From assembly GCA_011525385.1 (NCBI GenBank), contig WTGF01000022.1:1-42538 (forward strand): a DNA stretch of 42,538 nucleotides, in the 5' to 3' direction. Positions 25,362-32,586 of the stretch are shown here, one piece after another (positions within the stretch are counted from its first letter, which is position 1; every line of letters begins with the position of its first letter). The translations under genes were made by a program, and so were the position numbers. The notes beneath the pieces were generated by a model. It saw only the letters and a list, made by a program, of their open reading frames with translations. It was not told where the DNA came from and searched no databases. The stretch is from Chloroflexota bacterium (lineage in GTDB: Bacteria; Chloroflexota; Anaerolineae; Aggregatilineales; Phototrophicaceae).

Positions 25362-27565
25362 TATTGATCCTGCATTAAATATTCGGCGATCGGCAAGGCC
25401 AATAGCGCGTTGGGTCCCATCCTACCGTTCGTGGCTGGATGCGTCTCAAATAGTTCTAAAGCTGACCTGAACCGCCCCCATATTCTTGCCATGTCTTCTG
25501 GTGACAAGTTTGCGGCGATCTGCAGAATGTCTTGCGGATCCTCCCAATTTGTCCTGATATATTCGTCCATATACATGCGTGTAACCATACTAGCTGCGTG
25601 GATGGAACCTTCATCCGTGACCAGCAGTTGAGCTATCTGCCTTCTTAACTCAGGATGCTTTTTCAGTTCCCGGGTATACGTTTCTTCGAACAGCAAGAAT
25701 CTTACACGTTCTTGCTGTTCTAGCGATAAACCGTGGAAACCGTCTTTGGGCAATCGATCTTGTGTGTAAATCTTCCTAGTATGCGCCTGCAAGGCTGAAT
25801 CATCGGGTATCAGTTGCTCAACAATTGAAAGATCAGGCGCGTTGGGAATCGAATGCCACGAATGTTCAACTCCCTCCGGAAGCCGGTCCCGCGTGTAGTA
25901 ATATGCTTCAAATAGAGTAGCGTAGTGTACATTTGCAGCACCAACACTATTCCAAGCTCGTTCGTCTGGAACAACATTGTACCGTATGCCGACATCTTGC
26001 CAATGGTCAATAGAACCGTAGTCGAAAAGTAACTCCGATGCCATGACAAGCTCTAGCAATTCTCTCGGCAATCCATTGATGGCATTAGCCCCTATAGTCT
26101 CGTCGTTGCGTGCAATCCAACTCATTACAGAATCAAAGGATCGAGTGTTGTCAAAATTCGCACTGCCGGGGCGGGTATTTGCCGTTGCTGTCAACGCCAT
26201 TTCAATCTTTTGCTCTGTCGCACTCAAACTTACCCACCAATCTCGTAAGAGATGAGGGCTCAATAGAGGTATACCGAGCGTTCGACCATCATGTACGAAA
26301 CCCCCATATTCAGCAGCCAAATACCAACCCGGCACTGGTATGTTTACAGCGTCGGTCCCTGAATTGAGCGGGTTTAACTCTCTCAATAATCTCGGTATCT
26401 CCTCAGATTCTATCAGATGTCTCTGGTACAGCTGATTGTAATACGGATCGTCATTTGGAAACTTGACAGGTCTTGGACTGATCAGCCGAGCGGATACCTC
26501 TTCAATGGTTTCGTTACCCTTATATGGAACAACTATGTAATCTTGTTGCCACCAGAACGGCTCCTCCTGCTCCATTACCCACTCCGGTTGATTCCCCTTC
26601 TCCGCCAAAGTCTGCGTCCAAAACGCCGTGCTGGATTCCACATCCTCCCGCCAGGACGGGTTCGCCACATAATTGGGGTCGTTGATCACGGCGGCCAGCT
26701 CCATGCCCTTTGCCCCACGAATGTAGACATAGCGATAACCGGAAGGCGTCACAACCGTCAAGGACTTGGCGCCCAACCAAAATGCCCCTTCCAGATCCGC
26801 TTGCGATGCCGCTGTGTTGTTGGGGTGATTGTGGATGAGCGCGATTTCCCGTCCCTCCACCATTTTTCTCTGTTCTTCCTGCAAGAAGGTATAGTTTCTG
26901 CTGCCATAACGCCAAAATACTTTCTCGCCAGTCTTGGTGTCAATCGCGACTATACTTTCCCAGCGATCATCCGCCAGATCCGTCATGGTCTCTCTTCTGA
27001 CGCGCTCCACACGCCTCCGTATCCGCTCCTCGGCGCGCTCATCCGATTCATCATCCAGACCCGACTCGGCAAAATCATTCATCCGCACTGCTGATTGACC
27101 ATAGTAAAGTTGGAAATATATGTCGTTCACATCCCCGTATGCAGCACCGACAGCTTGAGTCAAATCATCGCTATAGTCCGGCCGTTCGTCTTGAAGCTCT
27201 TCCACAATCCTCCCGGGACGCGTTCGATCACGGTCGCCATCATCAGTCGGCCGTCCCTTCCGCGAATCATCCAGACGCGGATCGTGCCTCGACGGCGGCA
27301 TACTCGTGCCATAGTGCGCAGGCGGCGATTCACCATTCTTCGGTGGCGCCGTGTTTTCAGATCCATAAGTCGGTACGCTAGAGCTCGGCGGCATACTCAT
27401 GCCATAGTACGAAGACGGAACCCCAATCAACGGATCGTTTGGCGACGAAGTTCGTCGCGGCGGCGGGCTAGTAGACGCTTGCTCCTCTTCCGGCTCCTCC
27501 GGCTCGTCGTTGGAAGGGGGTTTTATCCCCAAATGCATATGCATATAGTAGTCATTGAAATCCAT
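25361..27565 (-). CDS. Polymorphic effector-like protein: Pro-rich N-terminus, DESD module, JAMM/JAB domain, variable C-terminus (734 aa)
   Basis: The start is MDFNDYYMHMHLGIKPP, with AGGAGGACGAA before the ATG. Residues ~18-115 are Pro/Ser-rich and low complexity. Residues ~118-192 carry the shared module 'IVEELQDERPDYSDDL...FAESGLDDESDERAEERIRRRVERVR'. Residues ~200-300 form a JAMM-like domain with His245, His247, Ser254 and Asp257 (HNHPNNTAASQAD); Glu203 or Glu214 may be the missing catalytic glutamate. After 'EWVMEQEE' (328-335) the C-terminal ~400 residues are unlike any neighbour and I do not recognise them. The overall plan (shared N-part, peptidase-like pretoxin domain, unique tip, adjacent small partner) matches polymorphic toxins. 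No Sec leader is present, so export would need a specialised system. Confidence 0.7.
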   Translation of the reverse strand: MDFNDYYMHMHLGIKPPSNDEPEEPEEEQASTSPPPRRTSSPNDPLIGVPSSYYGMSMPPSSSVPTYGSENTAPPKNGESPPAHYGTSMPPSRHDPRLDDSRKGRPTDDGDRDRTRPGRIVEELQDERPDYSDDLTQAVGAAYGDVNDIYFQLYYGQSAVRMNDFAESGLDDESDERAEERIRRRVERVRRETMTDLADDRWESIVAIDTKTGEKVFWRYGSRNYTFLQEEQRKMVEGREIALIHNHPNNTAASQADLEGAFWLGAKSLTVVTPSGYRYVYIRGAKGMELAAVINDPNYVANPSWREDVESSTAFWTQTLAEKGNQPEWVMEQEEPFWWQQDYIVVPYKGNETIEEVSARLISPRPVKFPNDDPYYNQLYQRHLIESEEIPRLLRELNPLNSGTDAVNIPVPGWYLAAEYGGFVHDGRTLGIPLLSPHLLRDWWVSLSATEQKIEMALTATANTRPGSANFDNTRSFDSVMSWIARNDETIGANAINGLPRELLELVMASELLFDYGSIDHWQDVGIRYNVVPDERAWNSVGAANVHYATLFEAYYYTRDRLPEGVEHSWHSIPNAPDLSIVEQLIPDDSALQAHTRKIYTQDRLPKDGFHGLSLEQQERVRFLLFEETYTRELKKHPELRRQIAQLLVTDEGSIHAASMVTRMYMDEYIRTNWEDPQDILQIAANLSPEDMARIWGRFRSALELFETHPATNGRMGPNALLALPIAEYLMQDQ

Positions 27566-27676
27566 TTCGTCCTCCTAAAACATCAAGTTGATTTGTGAAT
27601 GCGCCGGGCGCCTTTGCCCTGTCACAAGCCAGCCCGCGCGGCGCTACATTCGCTTTAATATGAATGTACGTCGACA
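27566..27676 (-). promoter_or_regulatory. Conserved ~110-nt leader of the effector gene
   Basis: The stretch between the -10 and the ATG aligns over nearly its full length with 34567-34671 upstream of the 659-aa gene, with scattered substitutions and short indels (shared: TTGTGACAGGGCAAAGGC, GCGCATTCACAAA, AGGAGGAC). The first ~45 nt next to the start also match the region before the 664-aa gene. This conservation in non-coding DNA suggests a regulatory leader or a recombination homology arm. Confidence 0.55.
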
Positions 27677-27704
27677 ATGATAGAATATATGTTCTATTTG
27701 TCAA
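27677..27704 (-). promoter_or_regulatory. Promoter of the 734-aa gene with LexA-like palindrome in the spacer
   Basis: On the minus strand TTGACA (27699-27704) and TATCAT (27677-27682) are 16 bp apart. The spacer and -10 contain the imperfect palindrome TAGAACATATATTCTA (27681-27696), one base away from GAAC-N4-GTTC, the LexA site of Gram-positive bacteria. The start codon is ~112 nt downstream. The intervening leader is conserved with that of the 659-aa gene. Confidence 0.65.
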
Positions 27705-27796
27705 CAACCAATTGGCTACTGTATCGAAATCGCTTGAAATTAAAGTAATTCATTTCACTACAAATGCCCAAAGAACGCGGAGAGCAACAACACTGT

Positions 27797-27935
27797 AGAA
27801 CTATTCTCGCTGCTCTCGATGTCCGTGGTGGTTAAGCTCTTTATTTCAACCGAAATGATAAATTCCTTACCACCGAGGATAAAGTACGCAGCCTTGCTTT
27901 TCTCTGTGTACTCGGTGCCCTCGGTGGTTAAATGA
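27797..27935 (+). repeat. CTCGGTG-type repeats upstream of the arabinofuranosidase gene
   Basis: Block copies lie at about 27802-27836, in inverted form at about 27868-27880, and at 27898-27932 (CTCGGTGCCCTCGGTGGTTAA). The last copy begins a longer region (27898-28060) that resembles 40126-40345 upstream of the phosphofructokinase gene. Confidence 0.65.
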
Positions 27936-28134
27936 ACTTCAACAGACTTCGATACACTTCCGCCCGTCGCGAGTTTTAGGCGGAACTGCCATTTTCAGGT
28001 ATCATTCACATGTGCAAGCGCCGAATCGAAATTGAGACCGCGACGCATCAAGACAGCAATTGCCATCCAGGACGCGTTCCTCACAAGCCGAAATGCGCGT
28101 TACCGGAAAGATCGACTGAGAACCAGGATTGGGG

Positions 28135-30138
28135 ATGACCATGAATCGGGCCACAATCAACATTAACTTGGACAATGTCATCGGCGAGGCGCATGACCAC
28201 CTCTACGGCGCCAACCTCGAGCACCTCGGCCAAGCCATTTACGGCGGCGTCTGGGCCGAGATGCTGCGCGATCGCAAATTCGCCGGCAACGACCGCATGT
28301 ACACCGCGCCCAGCGAGGGTCTGTACAACGTCCATCTCGGCATCGGTATTGTCGCCCCCTGGGAAGCAGCTAATCCAGATTACCAAGCCGTACTCTATGC
28401 GCACGATAACAGCGCCTTTTACACCGGACGCCAATCCCAGCGTATCACCATTCGCCGCGCCGACGGCCAAGCCCGCGGTATCAAGCAAGGCAGCCTCTAT
28501 TTGGAGAGCGAACGGGACTATGAACTTTGCCTGGTTCTCAAGGGTCAGGGACAGTCGCTTGAGGTGCGGCTTGGCGACGAACGCTGGCAAATCGCCGAAC
28601 TGGGCCACGACTGGCAAAGTTTTCAACACACATTTACTGAAGCGGGCGCCGATCCAAAAGGCGCGCTTGCATTGACGATCACGGAAGGCACTGCCTGGAT
28701 CGGCTGTGCCTCGCTGATGCCCAGCGACCATATTCGCGGCTTCCGCGCCGATGTGATCGCTGCCATGCGCGACTGGTCGCCCACGCAGTTGCGCTGGCCC
28801 GGCGGCAACTTCGTCTCCGCTTACCATTGGGAAACCGGCGTCGGCGATCGCGACAAACGCCCCGCCTATCTCGACCCCGCCTGGTGGCTTTGGGAATCGA
28901 ACGACGTCGGCACCGACGAATTCATCGACTTGTGCCGCTTGGTCGGCGCCGAGCCGGTGCTGACAGCAAATATGGGCAATGGCACAGCCGAAGAAGCGCG
29001 GGCCTGGGTTGAATACTGCAATGGAGATGCCTCGACCAAGTATGGCGCGCTGCGGGCAGCCAACGGCTATGAGGAACCGCACAACGTCAAGGTTTGGTTC
29101 GTGGGCAACGAGCAATACGGCAACTGGCAAGTGGGCCATGTCGATGCCGAAACCTATGCAGCAAGCTACATCGAATTCGCCCGCGCCATGCGCGCCGCCG
29201 ACCCTGAACTCACGCTGATCGGCGTCGGCACGCCCGTTGATCTCTACGCCCACTGGAACGAGACCGTGCTGCCGATCGCCGGCCAGGAGATGGATCTCTT
29301 TAGCCTGCACTATTATTCGGTTCGCACGGAAAAGCAGCCCGTGACGCCCGATCCAGAAGAGATCTTCCTGGCGAAAATGGCTGCCTGGCACGAAGTGAGA
29401 GGCATGCTGGACGATACGCTTGCGATAGTGGACCAGCATTCACCGAAACCGCTGCCGATCGCTTTTGACGAGTGGAATACCTACGTGAATGCCAAAGGCC
29501 CCAATTTCATCGAAGAATACAATCTGGCGGACGCCCTCTATACCGGGTCAATCATGAACCTCTGCTTGGGGCGCGCCGATCGCATCCACTACAGCGCCAT
29601 CTATCACTTGACCAACGTTATGGGCTGCTACCTGATAGCGCCCCTCTACAATTGGGAAGAACTCTATCTGGGTCGGCGCGGCGGCTGGGTGCCGGTTGAT
29701 ACCGGCGACAATCCCGCAGCGCCGGCTGTGATCAAGATGCCGGCGACCCTGGTTCTGGAATTGATGACACATCACCGCGGGCGGCAAGCGCTGCAGACAA
29801 CCGTCAATTGCGGCATATTCGCCAGCCCGGCAGCAGGCACCATGCCCGCTTTTGACGACGTGCCCCTGATGAACGCCGCCACAACCCTTGACGCCGACGG
29901 CAAAACGCTATTTCTATCCCTGGTCAATTGCGGCTTTGACGAGCCCATGGGCCTGTCGCTACCCGGGCTCGACCTCGAAACCAATGTCGACATGTACTGC
30001 GTAACCAGCGAAAGTCCGCTGGCGACCAACACCTTTGAAGCGCCCGATACCGTCGCCATCGAACATCGCACGCTGCCCCACGATCAGTTGGCGGTGCCGC
30101 CGCTTAGCTTCGCCCTGCTTGTCCTGCGCTTGAAGTGA
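28135..30138 (+). CDS. Alpha-L-arabinofuranosidase, glycoside hydrolase family 51
   Basis: The 667-aa protein begins at the ATG preceded by AGGATTGG; an ATG two codons later is possible. The (beta/alpha)8 domain shows the GH51 landmarks 'LRWPGGNFVSAYHWETGVG' (about 219-237), the acid/base Glu in 'VGNEQYG' (~326) and the nucleophile Glu in 'IAFDEWN' (~446). A C-terminal beta-sandwich follows, ending 'PPLSFALLVLRLK'. An N-terminal carbohydrate-binding-like region (60-200) is also present. It releases terminal L-arabinofuranose from arabinoxylan or arabinan oligomers. There is no signal peptide, so it probably acts on imported oligosaccharides in the cytoplasm. The gene lies on the opposite strand between two effector-array blocks. 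Confidence 0.93.
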   Translation: MTMNRATININLDNVIGEAHDHLYGANLEHLGQAIYGGVWAEMLRDRKFAGNDRMYTAPSEGLYNVHLGIGIVAPWEAANPDYQAVLYAHDNSAFYTGRQSQRITIRRADGQARGIKQGSLYLESERDYELCLVLKGQGQSLEVRLGDERWQIAELGHDWQSFQHTFTEAGADPKGALALTITEGTAWIGCASLMPSDHIRGFRADVIAAMRDWSPTQLRWPGGNFVSAYHWETGVGDRDKRPAYLDPAWWLWESNDVGTDEFIDLCRLVGAEPVLTANMGNGTAEEARAWVEYCNGDASTKYGALRAANGYEEPHNVKVWFVGNEQYGNWQVGHVDAETYAASYIEFARAMRAADPELTLIGVGTPVDLYAHWNETVLPIAGQEMDLFSLHYYSVRTEKQPVTPDPEEIFLAKMAAWHEVRGMLDDTLAIVDQHSPKPLPIAFDEWNTYVNAKGPNFIEEYNLADALYTGSIMNLCLGRADRIHYSAIYHLTNVMGCYLIAPLYNWEELYLGRRGGWVPVDTGDNPAAPAVIKMPATLVLELMTHHRGRQALQTTVNCGIFASPAAGTMPAFDDVPLMNAATTLDADGKTLFLSLVNCGFDEPMGLSLPGLDLETNVDMYCVTSESPLATNTFEAPDTVAIEHRTLPHDQLAVPPLSFALLVLRLK

Positions 30139-30249
30139 GACCCTTGCTGCGCCCGCGCTGGCCTGCGATGGATTGAAGCGATCGCTTGAAATAGACTTCC
30201 CATTGACGCCAACGATTCTAATCCTCAGTCCTTTGCGCTTCAAGCCCGG

Positions 30250-31374
30250 TCACTCCGGGCATTCATGCTCCAGGAATTCCTCACGCGTCTTATAGGGCAA
30301 AACCTCAAGCGCATCGAAAACCTCAAAACCGTCAAAGCGCCTTAACAACGCATAAGTCTTAACATCCCAGACGCGTATGTCCCCGAACTGGCCCACCACC
30401 GCAAATCGGCCCCCATCCGGATGCCAGGCAATCGAACCTGCATAGAATGAATTTCCCAGTTGCTCTAAATGAATCCCGCCCGATAGCCGCGCCAGCAATT
30501 CGCCAGTTTGACCATCAAATACGCGTACCTGACACCATTCCGTGCTGGCGACAAAGCGCCGACCATCCGGCGACCAGGCCACATCTAATGTCAAAGTCAA
30601 TTCATCAACGTGAGAGTCGTATGATATGAAGACGAGCATATGCGATCCGGTTCTGATATCATACAGTCTTCCGCTTGTCGTTATGAGTTGATGCTCGCGA
30701 TTGCAGTCTGTCGTATCGAATTCGGTGTCGGGAACTATTATTGTTCGCAGCAACTCGTCCTTGCCTATGTTAACAAAATAGATTTCACGCCTGGATATGA
30801 TGACGATGATATCCTCGTCAAACCAACAGAATCCGGCTATCGAGTTCTTAATCTCGTTTCTCACTTTTTCTTTGCGCTCAACAAAGTAGAAAACTTCTTC
30901 GCCCGTGAGCGCGTCAACTATGTGAACTGTGCCATCATACGTGCCAACCACGATGAGATTGTCTTTTGGATGCCATTGTATTGGTGTCCACGCGAGTAAC
31001 CTTGTCGACATCTCCGATACGACCTCAAGCTTGTCGATATCAATAATTTGAATAGGTGCTTCGACAGTCTGCAAATTCCCCACAGCAAGCAGATCGCCTG
31101 CGGCATTCCAAGACAAGAATATGGGTGGGACGAATCGCTTTTCCTTGACTCGCGGTAGCCACGGCACAAATGACTCAGATTGCTTGACATGCACATGCCC
31201 CAGCTCATTGAACTCGGCGTCGAATAGCCAAACCCCGATACTTGACGCGATGGCGATCATCTCGCCGTCCGGGCGCCAGGCGATCGCTGTCGCCCAGCCC
31301 CGGTCCTGCCCAAACGCTTCTGCGCCCTGCCAGAGCGCGGCAAACAAGATGACGATGGATATGATTCTACTCAT
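30250..31374 (-). CDS. Secreted WD40/PD40-like beta-propeller protein (array member, possible immunity protein)
   Basis: The 374-aa protein starts at MSRIISIVILFAALWQ, chosen because AAGGTGAT lies upstream and the segment is a clean Sec leader ending GAEAFGQ. Propeller blades are visible as 'IAWRPDGEMIAIAS', 'LSWNAAGDLLAVGN', 'IQWHPKDNLIVVGT', 'VAWSPDGRRFVAST' and 'IAWHPDGGRFAVVG'. It is the last gene of the 30-40 kb minus-strand block and overlaps a 40-codon reading frame by 8 nt. Like the 381-aa propeller at 22352 it is exported, but it is not directly adjacent to a large effector gene, so a role in immunity is only suggested. Confidence 0.65.
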   Translation of the reverse strand: MSRIISIVILFAALWQGAEAFGQDRGWATAIAWRPDGEMIAIASSIGVWLFDAEFNELGHVHVKQSESFVPWLPRVKEKRFVPPIFLSWNAAGDLLAVGNLQTVEAPIQIIDIDKLEVVSEMSTRLLAWTPIQWHPKDNLIVVGTYDGTVHIVDALTGEEVFYFVERKEKVRNEIKNSIAGFCWFDEDIIVIISRREIYFVNIGKDELLRTIIVPDTEFDTTDCNREHQLITTSGRLYDIRTGSHMLVFISYDSHVDELTLTLDVAWSPDGRRFVASTEWCQVRVFDGQTGELLARLSGGIHLEQLGNSFYAGSIAWHPDGGRFAVVGQFGDIRVWDVKTYALLRRFDGFEVFDALEVLPYKTREEFLEHECPE

Positions 31375-31489
31375 GCATATCACCTTCGATTAGTTGATGC
31401 AGGAATCCCCCCAATACCTCGCGGAATGCATTCCTCAAAGCAGTGGCATTTTTTGTCAATTCTCCGCTAGAAGAACGTCGCCAATCCAT
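31367..31489 (-). CDS. Short 40-codon reading frame coupled to the beta-propeller gene
   Basis: A frame of 40 codons (MDWRRSSSGELTKNATALRN...) ends at a TAG overlapping the beta-propeller start by 8 nt (ATGAGTAG). AAGGA stands almost adjacent to its ATG. The frame is open back to the stop of the 351-aa gene. It could be a small protein, a translational-coupling peptide, or the 3' tip of a lost effector; no family is recognised. Confidence 0.35.
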   Translation of the reverse strand: MDWRRSSSGELTKNATALRNAFREVLGGFLHQLIEGDMHE

Positions 31490-31522
31490 TTCCTTGGGAC
31501 AACAACCACCATGATTAACACA

Positions 31523-32578
31523 TCAGTTTCCCACGTACTTGAAAAGACTCGACAAATTGTAATAAAGCCCATTGTCGTCGCCCGTCTCTACCTTTAGCAG
31601 CCATTTTGCAGGCGTCAAAGTCAATGCCCGCTCCAACACATTGACCAATGCGCTTCTCGCTTGTCTTTTGCGTTTTATCCCCCCAAAGTCTCGGCGGACG
31701 TCCTGTGAGGCAGGTTCCCATTGAACAAGCCGATCGTGCAAGTTTATTGTTTCAAAGCTGCGCATTGCTATAGTGTCGTTTTCCAAATCGTCATCATAGT
31801 CGCCATCCAGTTTGAGATAGATGCCAAATCCAGGACCATACGTGGAATAATCGTAAAGCCAGATTTCAGGCGGATTCCGTTGGTATTCAACGCTATAGCG
31901 CGTCTTCTCTTCGTAGAACGGGCTGGATGGATCCAAAACTTTCAGCACACCAGCTTTGATGAATCCTGGATCATTGATAGTGCGCAATTGCGCTCCTATA
32001 TATTTATCCTGGTATCTAGTGGTCCGACGGAATCCATATTTGCAGCGCGCGACCCATGTGGCGCCTTTTTCAACCACTTCATACCAAATCTTCGCATCCT
32101 CAAGGAAATCAAAAGCTGTGCCATCCGGCGCTGTGCAGTATGTCGCATACTCGCTATAGCGAATAGAAAAGACCAGATTCTTCGAGAGGTCAATCAGATG
32201 CAATTCCTCCTCATCCATCACATAGACGGCGTTGCCATCCACGCTCATTGCAATCGCGGTGTCAGCATCTGCCAGATAGGCTTCCCATCCCAGTTCATCA
32301 AAGGCTTCATCAAACGCCTCCTTCGTGAAGGGAACTATTTCCGCATCCTCTAATGTAGACCAGGCTTCGCTTGAATCGTCGAAGAAATACCAAACCGCAT
32401 CGCGTTCAAAGATGTCTGTAAAATGCCAGTAAAGGATCTGCCCGTGCAAAAAGACATCCGCCTCCGGCGGGTAGTTCTCGGGGCATGTCTCAAGTTCTGT
32501 ATAGCAAGATACAGTTTGCGCCGCAACTGCTACTGAGAAGAACAAGACGCTGAATACGGCAATGAATATTCGCTTCAC
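31523..32578 (-). CDS. Secreted protein paired with the M23 effector (candidate immunity; paralogue of 35076-36071)
   Basis: The product has 351 aa from a GTG 8 nt after the effector stop; the longer frame would overlap that gene by 40 nt and lacks a leader at its N-terminus. It has a Sec leader (MKRIFIAVFSVLFFSVAVAAQ). It aligns with the 331-aa protein at 35076-36071 through 'VYVMDEEELHLIDLSKNLVFSI', 'GVLKVLDPSSPF' and 'NPPEIWLYD'. No known domain was recognised. Export fits protection against an extracytoplasmic target, which a peptidoglycan peptidase would have. Confidence 0.65.
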   Translation of the reverse strand: MKRIFIAVFSVLFFSVAVAAQTVSCYTELETCPENYPPEADVFLHGQILYWHFTDIFERDAVWYFFDDSSEAWSTLEDAEIVPFTKEAFDEAFDELGWEAYLADADTAIAMSVDGNAVYVMDEEELHLIDLSKNLVFSIRYSEYATYCTAPDGTAFDFLEDAKIWYEVVEKGATWVARCKYGFRRTTRYQDKYIGAQLRTINDPGFIKAGVLKVLDPSSPFYEEKTRYSVEYQRNPPEIWLYDYSTYGPGFGIYLKLDGDYDDDLENDTIAMRSFETINLHDRLVQWEPASQDVRRDFGGIKRKRQARSALVNVLERALTLTPAKWLLKVETGDDNGLYYNLSSLFKYVGN

Positions 32579-32586
32579 GCCTACTT

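Noticed and set aside
28081..29439. 452-codon minus-strand frame opposite the arabinofuranosidase
   Set aside because: Shadow frame; the plus strand has GH51 catalytic residues in place.
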